A DNA stretch of 64,000 nt. It comes from Massospora cicadina. Its lineage: Eukaryota > Entomophthoromycota > Entomophthoromycetes > Entomophthorales > Entomophthoraceae. Shown here one piece after another: positions 31,392 to 41,499 of the stretch. The DNA lies in assembly GCA_022478985.1 (NCBI GenBank), contig JAKSZP010009235.1:1-64000 (forward strand), given 5' to 3'. Numbering within the stretch: the first letter of the stretch is position 1; each line of letters begins with the position of its first letter. A program made the translations under genes and the position numbers. Below the pieces are notes generated by a model. The model did no database searches and was not told the origin of the DNA. It worked only from the letters and a program-made list of their open reading frames with translations.

Positions 31392-32385
31392 TCCAGATGA
31401 ATACCTAATATCTCATCGGGTGGAGTGGCTGACAAAATAGGGGCATCTGATAGTGATTAACTATCAGATGTATCTATTGGGATTGGTCAGGTTTTATCAC
31501 CAACTAATTGGGAATGAATAGTGAGTTGAGAGGTGAGTGATGCTTCCTACAACTAGTGAATCAATCAGTTGGTTTGCGACCTTCCTTAAAGAATAACAAG
31601 TCCCATTACCTAAGCAGGTTGCTAGCCAATTATGGTCGATTCACTTGGATCGAGAGGAAAATGTTAGGGACACATTTTCTGACTCTTTCCATTTGAGGTC
31701 TCAAGGATGTCCAATGATGGAATCATAGCCAGGATGGGGAAACCATTGCTGCCAAGACGAGGAAGGGTGATATAATGGCAATGGCTGCCATTTCATCAAA
31801 GAGGTGTCAACCAAGGGTTAGATGGCTGAATCCCCTACTATATAATTCTCTAGGTTCCACTTTAATAAAAAATATTGAAAAACCCCACATTGAAAAACAC
31901 AAACATTAAAACATTATTATTAGTTTTATTAGTAATTTTGTTAATTCAGTTATAGTTAGACTATCAGCATCCAGTGTTAAGTTCCATATCAAGGATATTA
32001 TTGCAGAGGGCAATAATTGGAAGACTCTCAGAGAGAAGAGTAGATATCCAAGCGGGGATCTAGAGATGAAGGGAATCACAAGCAGGGATAGCTGCCAACT
32101 GTGTGTTGGGCCAAAAGAGACTGTCATCAGGAGATTTTGACGAAGATCTGGTGGACAGTAATACAGGGAACAATTCCTTATGAGAATGACTTGAAGTATT
32201 TAATTGGAAGCACTAGCTGAAGCGTTGGGCCTAATAATAGTTTAAACTCAACTAAAAATTGTAGTCTCCATACTTTTATCAGATAATACATTCTATACAA
32301 CGTGAGGTGCATGAGGAAATTATTCTGTGCAGTAAAAAGGTTACTAGGTTGATGACCGATAAAAAACTTAGAGTAAATTTTTATA
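31228..32385 (+). repeat. 3' LTR of the family X element
   Basis: Starts TGTTGGG after the polypurine tract and ends ...AGTAAATTTTTATA, followed by the target duplication ACTTG (32386-32390). Its first 160 bp, read on the minus strand, encode the N-terminal block of the antisense ORF. Confidence 0.87.
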
Positions 32386-32390
32386 ACTTG

Positions 32391-33959
32391 TTAAGTGGGA
32401 CCACAACTGATGCATATGATTATGGACAGATATAGATCAATCTTTAACTATTTTTTCATCATTTTTCATCATTTTTTATCTTTTTATATTTTTCTTTTTG
32501 CAGTGGGACTTACCCTATTATTAGGTTGAGAGGTCCATCTTTTCTTTTCCCCTACTCTGGTTCAAAGGTTCGTTATTTGAACTTAACCAGCTATCATGGT
32601 TGAGAGGTCTATTTTTAAGACTAAACCAATATTATGGTTCAGCGGTCCCCACTTGGGACTTGACCAACTCTTATGGTTCAGTGGTCCCCTCTTGGGACTT
32701 AACCAACACACCAGGACTTAATCAACTCTTTTGGTTCAGTGGTCCTGCAGGATCATTGAAATTTTCTCCTTTAGACTCAATAATTCAAGTTTAAGTATTG
32801 ACCTTCTTTCCCTATATGACCATCTGTGAGTTTTTAAGCGTATAAGCAACGATCACTAATTTGGAAATACTCTCAATTGGTCTCATTCATTGGGCCTTAA
32901 TTATCAACTTGTCATTACTTTTGATAAGTCCTAATTCCAAATAATCCTTCAGCATCTGGTACTTGAGTCCTTGTATCGCATAAAATACAAAACTTTGCTA
33001 ATCACCAGTTCAATTCATATATTCTTAAATTTTCTCCTTAAACTTATTTTTGGCATTCTTCAACGTCCATAATTTTTGATTAATTCCACTTACTTATCTG
33101 AAAAATCCTGTAATTGTGCGGATTGATATAGAAACATCAACTTCATCCAATTTCAACTTGAATTAGTTATCTTCATCCTCAGCATTTCTTGCCCTATTCA
33201 TTGTTTTATTAATATAGGATTAAGCAAATTCCTTTAAACTCTCTGGATAAATCGCCTTACTTTTTGACCTCATCTAATTCCTCATCTAGTGCGTTGTACC
33301 TTGGGACTATTTCCAGAAGACCCAGTTCCAACCTGAGCTGTCCCTGCCGGCAACATTTTTCATCTAAACACCTTGGAACTATTATCAGCAGACCCAGTTT
33401 AAACCTAAGCTGCCCTGCTGACACTTATTCATTCTAAGAAGATTTACGGTGGAACAGGTTCTCTTGCAGTACTAGTTTGTTCTGCATCTAGATTACAAAA
33501 CCTTTTCCTGAATCTTGAGAAACTTCATTCTCCTTTTGAGGCATAATAGATATTCACATCTCTCTTTGTCTTCTTGCTTTGACTTTGGGCAGTAAGATAT
33601 CAGATCAAGCCACTATTTTGATGGTAATTTTTTTATTTATTAATCCAAATTGATTCATCTGTCTTTTCTCCATCAAGATTATTTTTGTTTATTGGCGACT
33701 TTTCCATTAATTTCTAAAATGTTCTTTATTCTCGCTGTATTTTGATCCTTATTGGCTGTATTTTCATCTTCATCATTATTAACTTGTGTCATCAACTTCA
33801 TCACATTCTTCTTATTGAAAAGTTTCTAATTTCATCCAAACCTTCCTTAGTTCATCTGATATGAAATTAAACAAATATCTTCTTCTATAAAAATTTTGCT
33901 TGAAATCTCAACTACTTCTGTATTGATTTCTTCAAAAAAGATGGTTTAAAAAACATATA
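32391..33959 (-). other. Post-PBS leader of a deleted minus-strand Ty3 derivative, with hairpin array
   Basis: This joins 22820 once the inserted element is removed. From the PBS at 33960 leftwards it matches 48740-49982, the leader of the minus-strand family X element. It includes two copies of the TTGGGACTATTTCCAGAAGA...CCTGAGCTG repeat (33300-33410) and an array of five GGGACTTAACC...GGTTCAGAGGTCC motifs (32505-32770). It has no ORF with recognisable domains. With 22274-22820 the whole internal part is only ~2.1 kb and lacks pol, so the element was non-autonomous or internally deleted. Confidence 0.5.
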
Positions 33960-33977
33960 CCCCTGTAAAGAGCACCA
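33960..33977 (-). other. Primer-binding site, minus-strand element
   Basis: On the minus strand TGGTGCTCTTTACAGGGG, two bases from the LTR end at 33980. It differs from the site at 23976-23993 at three adjacent positions (TTT for ACT), so it may match a different tRNA or be mutated. Confidence 0.7.
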
Positions 33978-33979
33978 AA

Positions 33980-35010
33980 TATTAATTTTTTGGGGCATTT
34001 ACTCTTTTCTAATAGAAGCTTGCTTCAGATCCCTTTATTAATGCACATGTTCTTTTGCATGCGTTGTCTGAACTTTTTATAGTAAATTAAATTGAGCAGT
34101 AATAGTATGAAGAATATTAATCTAGTAGATTTTCTGATAGGCAAGATGATTATTAGGCCTAACGCTAAACTGGTACTTATCCTAATCTTGAATTTTCTCT
34201 AATAAAGATAAGGTCTTTTTCTCTCTTCTGTTGAACTTAACCTAGAATCAGGTTCAGTGGTTCTTTTCTCTCTTCTGTAGAGCTTAACCTAGGTGTAGGT
34301 TCAGAGGTTCTTCAACCTTCTCATCATGCAGAGTCCACGGAGATAATAAAAAAGATATACAAAGGATTTTTATCCTCCCAAAACTCTAGTGTCAAGAATA
34401 AAATAGAACGGTTTAGTTTATGTAAGTATTTGAACCTTTCTTATCTAATAATTTTTATATCTGTTTTATTTAGAAAAATTTAAGAGAATTTATAAGGGAA
34501 CTTGGCGCCAAACTCTTCTGTTGGCATCCCAATTAGAAATGGCAGCCGTTGCTGATGAATCAACCCTTTAGGGTTGCTCAAAGTGATAATCTTACTCATC
34601 AGTTATATTCAGATTTTCTTGCTAACCTCAATATGACCTCTTTTTGGTTAAAACAAAGATCATTTCACAATGTCTTCACTCAACCCATTATTTTACCATT
34701 ATTAGGTTAATAACCTGATTAGGTAATGAGACTCTTACCCATATAAGCAGGTTGCAATTTCAAAAAGGTTACCTCAAATGTTAGTTTATCACAGTTGGCA
34801 TCACTCGCCTAGCAACTCATAAACCCCTTAGTCAATTGGTAACTAAATCTATCAACTCCTATAAGTTAATTAAGTTATTAATAATAAATTTGACAACCTA
34901 ACCACTTGTTTATTGCTGGGGATCACCCCAAAAAATATTTAAAATCTGGAAGATTAAAACCCAGCAAATTGCTAAATATACATTCAGTATAGTAATCCAA
35001 ATAATAATAT
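33980..35010 (-). repeat. 5' LTR (family Y) of the deleted element, truncated by ORF1 unit 3
   Basis: It aligns with 19110-20140 almost base for base in blocks: the two hairpin motifs near 34226-34312, AGTCCACGGAGATAA, TTGGCGCC near 34502, and the CTAAATAT...TCCAAAYAAT site near 34972-35008. At about 35010 it is broken by ORF1 unit 3, and its outer 200 bp are not found to the right. Confidence 0.7.
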
Positions 35011-35951
35011 ATCTTTTGCTTTGATAACTAAAAAGAGAAGCCAAATTCAGATTTTTTAAAAAAAATACAAAAAATGACTGCTCAATCAAGCAAAACTTAC
35101 TGATGTTGATGCAATTGACACCTGCTGCCCCAGCTTGTGGTGTTGGTGCGTCGCCATCTGACATCTTTTGGCCGCTGCTGAAGCACACCCAGGCTGGCTC
35201 TGCTAGCCCTTCCAATGCTACTGGGCATTATGTCCCCCCTCAGGACTTGAACCACCCACCTCACAAGCTCCTAGGCGGTGCTCTGGAGCCCTTTGGTGCT
35301 CCCATGGAGAAATTTTCATTTTGGCCTCTGTGTCAAATATGAGAATCTCTTCTTATATGCAAACGCAGCCATCATTGAGATGGCCTTGGCAGTTTTAAAC
35401 CCACCATCATATTGATTTCCACCCATTTATGGGGTAATTTGACCTCAGCTTCCACTATGAAGCCAATGCAGAATCAGCAGCCAAGCTGCCTTAATCATAA
35501 AAAAATCCCACTTCCCACGCTACTTACCTGACTCCTGGAGGAGGCCACTTTGGTGGTCCAGTTTGTCATGTTGCCCTCCCACCTTTCCCCTGTATGCATC
35601 CACCAAAAGCTCATGGAGGGGTTGGCCATTTACATTGCATACCCCATGCTGCAATCTGTGGTTCCAAATGGGGCAGATCATCTGGAAAGGCCTTGTGCCT
35701 TTGTGATGATCTGCCCATTTCATCACAACACCCAGCTTGTGATTCCCCCTTTCACGATAATCAGATCTGCCCCTGATCACCCATTCTGGGAATGTTTCAA
35801 GAACAGCTGTAAATTTTGCCCCTTGTGTTTTGAACTTGACCATTTGAAGCGCAGTGCCCCATGGTTTCCACCTCCACCACTCCCTCTGCTCCCCCTCTGG
35901 CGCTTCCCTGGCTGCCGCCTTGCCCCAATTCTCTGAATGGGGCTCAATCCT
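35011..35951 (+). pseudogene. ORF1-only unit 3, 3' part lost
   Basis: The start (CTTTTGCTTTGATAACT) aligns with the 5' ends of units 1 and 2. Block 35550-35936 is an intact 128-codon stretch of ORF1: MVVQFVMLPSHLSPVCIHQK, LQSVVPNGADHLERPCAFVM, APDHPFW, and the knuckle CPLCFELDHLKRSA, whose last Cys is lost. It is cut at 35951 by the 3' LTR of the minus-strand Ty3 element, and the missing half is not found beyond that element. Its 5' junction falls at the same LTR site that unit 2 entered. Confidence 0.65.
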
Positions 35952-37049
35952 TGTTGAAAATCCTAGGTTCTTAACTGATTGATAGTTCCTAGGATGGTAA
36001 CTTCACAGGTTCAGTGTTGTGCAATCCTTCACTTTGTCTGATAATATATATTCAATTGATAATAATATGAAAACTATTATCCTTAGTTGAAAATATCATT
36101 AGTGTTGGGTCTAGTGCTTGACCATTATTTCTCCTCGAAATACTTAAGTTGCCCTCAATAGGGATCAATTCCATTATACCGCCTGACTTTATCCAAGCTC
36201 AGATCCTAGTTTATGGCCTCTCACTGAGACACTTGGCAGCAATTCACATCTTAGCTCAGCTTCTCTTCTCTGGATCCTCAATACTTACTCTTTAGGATAA
36301 AGAGTCTACTATTAAAGCACACAGCAATAATTACCTTGAAGAAGAATAGAAATAATGTTTAATCTGCTAACGTATATTATGATACTCTAGCAATTTTTGT
36401 TTTTATTAAGTAAATTCTTAGGGAAATTTACAGTGAGTATTTGGCGCCCAACCCTCAGTTGGCACCTCAACAATGAAATAGCAGCCGTTGCTATTGAATT
36501 ACCCATCCTTGTCTCATCAGAAATGGTCTTCCCCATCCTGGATAGGATTCCGTTGTTGGACATCTTCAAGACCTAAAATGGAAAGAGTCAGAAAACATGT
36601 CCCTAACATTTTCCTCTTGATCACAGTGAACAAACTATATTTGGCAAGCGACCTTCTTAGGCAATGGGGCTTGTTACCCATAAATGCAGGTTGAAAACCG
36701 ACTGATCAATTTGTTAGTCGCAGGTGGCATCACTAACCTTGCAACTTTATCCTTAAATTCCCAATCAGTCAGTGATGAAACCTGATTAATCCCAATTGGT
36801 ACACCTGATAGATTAATCATCAATCAACTATTAGATGACCCCATTTGTTAGCAACTCTATCATTTATGATCTTAAGCATTCACTCAGATTATCCTCAACA
36901 GATCCAAACCAGGCGAATTATCTAAAATCCCCCATTTTTGTTAACCCAAAAAAAGGTCAACCAATATCCAATTCACTTCGCTATAGGGAATTATCCCTAG
37001 CGCCCCCTGGTAATCTAGTCAGTTGGAAATGTGGGAAAAAATCCCAACA
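35952..37049 (-). repeat. 3' LTR of the minus-strand family X element
   Basis: 1098 bp. The minus-strand start is TGTTGGG at 37049 and the end TTTTCAACA at 35952. It aligns with 22821-23972 in reverse complement. To its right lies CCCTCTTGC, the reverse complement of the polypurine tract. It is inserted into, or fused to, ORF1 unit 3. Confidence 0.85.
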
Positions 37050-38770
37050 AATCACCCTCTTGCTTAGATTTTCAGCGAGAAAAGGATCTGGACAGGAGAA
37101 TACTGCTTTGGACATTAGGTCAAATACTTCTTTAGTTCAAGTGGAATATGGTCAATTGGAACTCAACACTGAACAGGATGACCTTTGGCATGAGGCTCTC
37201 TTCCTCTTCCTCCTCTCTACAACATACTCAGAGAATGATTCCCATGACTTCTGTCATGCCAGGCTGATTGATTTACTCATGACAATATTAATCCTGGGAT
37301 TTTTTCCCCATCAGGGCATATGACACATAGTCATACTCTAGATTCTTTAGTCTGGCATCCTCAATTTCCTGATTTTTATCATCTTTGACAGGAGAATCTA
37401 TCTGTCTATGTTCATTTCATGGCACAATCAAGAATGTTCTTTATATTCGCCCCGGTTATTTTCTTGTAATAACCTCTTGGCTCATATCAATCTTAGTTCT
37501 TCTCTGGAAAGCTTGTCCCATTAATTTTGAGATTATTTTCTCCAAAATTAGAGCTTAATTGATTTTAGAGTGCATAATGTAAACTATCATAAAAGCTTTA
37601 CATCCTCCTCTTGTACCACTCACATATCAAATTTGGAGTCTTGGTACCAACAACAGCTTAATATCATGTCTGATAAAGACCTTTGGCACTTCCAGATGAT
37701 GAGTTGATATGCGCGTTGGAACCTCTTCTATGGTCCTTCAAGGACTCATACTCCCAGTCAAATACCTGTGGCCAGTCCTTCCATAGAATTACTGGAAATG
37801 GTAACCAACCCCAATGAAAACAGGTTAGCATTTGTCTAAATGACTTGTGACAAATTCTTCCTCTGTCATCAATTACCAAGCTAGATTTTAAACTCTCCTG
37901 GATCTAACTCAATTCACAGATTCTCCTACCATCATCATTGAACCTCCAGGAGCAATGCCATCCACTCTTGATCAACCGTTTCTCACCAGATTGGACTTTC
38001 TTCTGGAGTTCCTTTTCTGACTTGTCCAGTATTACAAGCCATCTGTTTTGGCCACCAAACTAGTATTCAGAAACAGCAAATATTTCGAACTCCCCTCTTC
38101 AAAATTAAGGGCCCAAGTAAAAAAGGCTTTGTCCATAGTTCTGAATTCCTCCAATCCCAAAAACATCCTAGATTGAGATGTTGCAGCCTATACTCTTTGT
38201 TTTGTCAGTCAAACTCTTTGAAGTTGGGCCATGAAGCTTCCAGCCTTTCCCAGCTTCCATCGCACTTTCTGCTTCAGCATCTGAGAAGCTCATACTCATC
38301 ACTTGCAGGATGTCATTTGCTCATTGCACAACTATCTCTTTTCTGGCACATCCCATCGGTATTATCCACTGATGGCTTTGATAGGGGGCATGAATTGGCA
38401 ACCCCCACCTAGTATCTCATGCTTGTTGATGGCCCATATATTCAGTGCTCTTGATGAAGCCCATTGGCATGCGCTCAAGATCAATCTTCCAGCTCTGGTG
38501 CCATATCAGGATTACTTAGTTTTATTCGCTGACTGCCTTTTCTTGTACTGTTGCTACCCTCCCCACTCAAAGTATTGCTTTTTGGCTTCTTCTGACATTT
38601 CAATTTCCCTTCCCCTAGTCACTTTCTCTCAGGGATCTGTGTCCGCTCAATGAACTTGGTTTTGTGTAGGTCTAGCCCTTGATAGCATCTGATCTCACGT
38701 GGACTTTAACAGGTTATTTACTCCTACTGCGATCCATCCCCCTACCCTCAAGAGGCGACATTGGCAGAAT
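36835..38770 (+). pseudogene. Antisense accessory ORF of family X (copy 2)
   Basis: The longest block is 36835-37323, 162 codons, which starts within the LTR and crosses its boundary into the internal region without a stop (LAPPGNLVSWKCGKK, ENTALDIRSNTSLVQVEY). Further blocks are RWNLFYGPSRTHTPS (near 37710), 38173-38412 (alternate frame) and 38303-38653 (LQDVICSLHNYLFSGTSH, YPLMALIGG, SSDISISLPLVTFSQGSVSA). A Pro/Arg/His-rich end (near 38710-38780) aligns with the end of copy 1. Identity is high at protein level despite many DNA differences. Function unknown. It runs opposite to the gag-pol genes of its element. Confidence 0.65.
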
Positions 38771-38894
38771 CATCCCCAAATCAAGGGTAACCAATAAAAA
38801 ATATAAAATATAAAATATATCAATCTTTCTATGCATTTTTTATTGATTTTTTTCTATAATTTTATCATACTTTTTATTTTTTCTTCTTTTTTTC

Positions 38895-39120
38895 TATAGA
38901 ACATGACCTTTTTTCAGTTCAGTGGTCCATCTTTTTATCTTATTCTCCCAAACTGGATCCTAGATATACTTAGACCTACCAGTTTTCTATGGTTCATAGG
39001 TCTTACTTTTTAAGACTTAACCATCTAGTTTCGTTCAGCACTCCTTTTTTGGACTTAACCAAATCATTAGGACATAACCAACTTAATGGTCCAGTGGTCC
39101 TTTGGGAACACTTTTTTTAT
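38895..39120 (+). repeat. Cluster of hairpin motifs between integrase and antisense ORF
   Basis: Half-sites CAGTTCAGTGGTCC (38922-38935), GACTTAACC (39018-39026), GGACTTAACC (39052-39061) and GGTCCAGTGGTCC (39088-39100). This matches the position of the cluster at 29186-29390 in the plus-strand copy. Confidence 0.55.
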
Positions 39121-39163
39121 TATTTTTTTCATTAATCCATTGCTTTAAATACTTAGCAAGGAC

Positions 39164-40890
39164 TTAATTTACTATCCTTCCATCCAAGAGTTTCTTGATG
39201 AAGTAAGCATCCATAGGCACCTTGGCAATAATCTCAAATGGACTTGACCACAATGCATTTAATTTGTTTCTTCTCCCAAAACCATGTGTATTGCAATAGG
39301 CAACTCTTTCACCTATTTGGTATTCTACTAAAGCAGGTTGGTTCATATTGTCCATCGTTTTTGCTCATATCCTTTTCTTAAAAGTCATATCAAGTGTTTG
39401 CAATTGCATTTCAACCAGGATATTTGTCAATTGGTTCAGGTACTGATTGGCACTCATCCATGATGCTGGTTTCACCACCAAATATAAAATGGCGGCAACG
39501 TGACCTTCCTCCCATATAGTAACACAAACGGCGTTTTGCCCATTGCCATATGATGACTAATATTGTAGTTGAATGTCACCAAACTCAGGTACATTCCCCA
39601 TGAAGAAGTTCTTACTGCGACCAGCTTCCTCAGTGATGTGGCCATCATACCATTAACTAGTTCCATCAGTCCATTCATCTCTGGCTGGTAGGGCACATAA
39701 TTGATTCCTCAAATCTCATTATTTTATTTAATTTCAGGATCACATGAGATGTGAAATTTGTCACATTGTTGCTAAGCAGGACCTGCGGGCATCCATGTCA
39801 GTGTACTACTTGAATCAGGATAAACTTTGCAATACTGGTAGCAACTACTTTTGCCAGAGCCTTCATCTCAACTCATCTCATCATATGATTGATTGCAACT
39901 ATTATGTACTTGACTCCCCCTGTGCTCATCATCAACGGTCCCATCATGTCAATGGACACCATATGGCAAGCAAATCCAAGGCGGACCAGTCAGTATCCAG
40001 AAGTATTCTTATGTGGCTTGTGCAACTGGCACTCCACACAGCAAGCCATATAGTCCAAAACATCATAGTTGAGTGACTCCCAGTAGTACTACTAATATAT
40101 GGTCATTTGTTATTCTCAGGCCTCCGTGCCTGACAACCTTACGAGCGGCTTGAGTGATAGCTGCTCTTTTCAATGGCTTTCTGAATAGTAACCGCTTCCT
40201 TTAATCATTTTGAAAACGTGTCTATCCATGGCCTCAGTGTTTTCTATCACTTTTAAAAGTGCACCATGGATTTCTTGGGGCTCGTTCCCAATTTCTCCAT
40301 TGAACATTCTCTGGAATAACATATCTGCCTGGTGGTATACCATCTGGACCATTGGTAACCGCAATGAGCCATCCACATTCTGATGAGAGCCACCACTTGG
40401 TGGATAATATCATAATTATAAGCCTGTAACTTCAATGCCCATCAGGCCATTCATCCTTCTGGTTCTCATAAATTGTGAAGCCAATGCATTTGAGTGGTCC
40501 ATCACCACATTGAAGTGCATTCCATGGATGTACACCCAAAACTGTTTACAGGAGTATTGACTTCAAGGCATTCATGTTCAGTTACAGTGTAGTTCCTCTC
40601 AGCGGCTGAGAGTGTCCAGCTCACATACTTCACCAGATGTTTGTCCCCAAGTTCATCTAATAGGCTCAATATGGCGCCATTTGCCATCAACGAAGCATCA
40701 GTTTGTATAATAAATTCTCAATCAAAATTTGGACATCTTAAAATCAGAGAATCTATCAGGTACTGGCGTAACTCATCAAAGGATTTCTATGATTCTTCAT
40801 TCCATACAAATCCTTTCTTCAGATCCTTCAACATATGGAATAAGGGTTCAGCAATTCTGGCAAAATCCTGAATACATCTCCTATAATATC
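39164..40890 (-). pseudogene. Ty3 integrase, RNase H and RT end (continues at 48640-48725)
   Basis: In minus-strand order: YRR-type RT end at 40890, RNase H (40502-40735: TDASLMANGAILSL with the catalytic Asp kept, NYTVTEHECLEV), linker (40170-40376), integrase zinc and core regions across frames, a block 39472-39696 (MPYQPEMNGLMELVN, NISHHMAMGKTPF) and the C-terminal module (39164-39355: GRRNKLNALWSSPFEIIAKV). The RT motif DIQVLLGMVGYC at 48640-48700 directly precedes 40890 once the inner element is excised. The E of NGLMELVN fits the third integrase acid. Confidence 0.75.
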
Positions 40891-41461
40891 TGTTATAAAA
40901 TTGGCACAATAATTGAAATACGCCATAAGGGATCTTGCACAGGGTTCAGCCCACTGAGCAATAGGACCAATGATATGACTATCGTTGCCCTTGGAAGCAA
41001 CAGAATAAACTTAATTTAATTATATGGAGCACTTGCTCCCACTACACTATATTTTATATAATATAATAACCCAGCGGATCCTTGCTGTTTCGCTCACTCT
41101 TAAAACTATTAACAACCTCCCTTCTATGATCATCTCATCTTGCTTATATCGTAGTGACTTTGGATGATACCACTTTCATGCCTTAGTAATTAACTTCGCC
41201 ATATCTCATTAGTTCTGCCAATTCTTCATTTGTTAAATTCACAATCACCTAATTCAAGGCAATTTCCCAACAACCCAATATCGCCTTATTTTGAGGCACT
41301 CAAAAATCATACTCATATCTTTTTAAGCACTAGTGGTGCCAAACCCAAAAGGGGGAGCCGCCATGCATCCTAATAATCATACTCATATCAACTCGGTGGA
41401 TTCTATCCATTCTGACATATCAACTTAGGGCTTATCATCCAGTTATATCAGAATCATGACA
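40891..41461 (-). repeat. 3' LTR of the inner element
   Basis: It aligns with 47384-47609 plus 48360-48630: shared GGATCYTGC...CAGCGGATCC, ATATCGTAG and TTTGTTAAATTCA segments. It carries an extra ~75 bp (about 41320-41395) that includes a second copy of AATCATACTCATAT. Confidence 0.82.
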
Positions 41462-41499
41462 TTATCCCCCCTTTGACTGGATGATAAGGCTCCTATTGC

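Larger units (their letters stand above)
22821..32385 (+). mobile_element. Near full-length Ty3 element, family X
   Basis: A 9565-bp element flanked by ACTTG at 22816-22820 and 32386-32390. LTRs of about 1.15 kb lie at 22821-23972 and 31228-32385. The internal order is PBS, gag with CCHC knuckle, aspartic protease, RT, RNase H, integrase (no chromodomain seen), a cluster of hairpin motifs, then ~1.7 kb coding on the opposite strand, then a polypurine tract. Stops are scattered through all frames. The antisense region makes it longer than an ordinary Ty3 element of this type. Confidence 0.88.

Noticed and set aside
34501..34520. Recurrent TTGGCGCC motif (also 16769, 19635, 36441, 54181) as a primer-binding site
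   Set aside because: It resembles the retroviral-type TGGCGCC site, but alignment of complete LTRs shows that it is inside the LTR. The real site next to the LTR end is TGGTGCTCACTACAGGGG.
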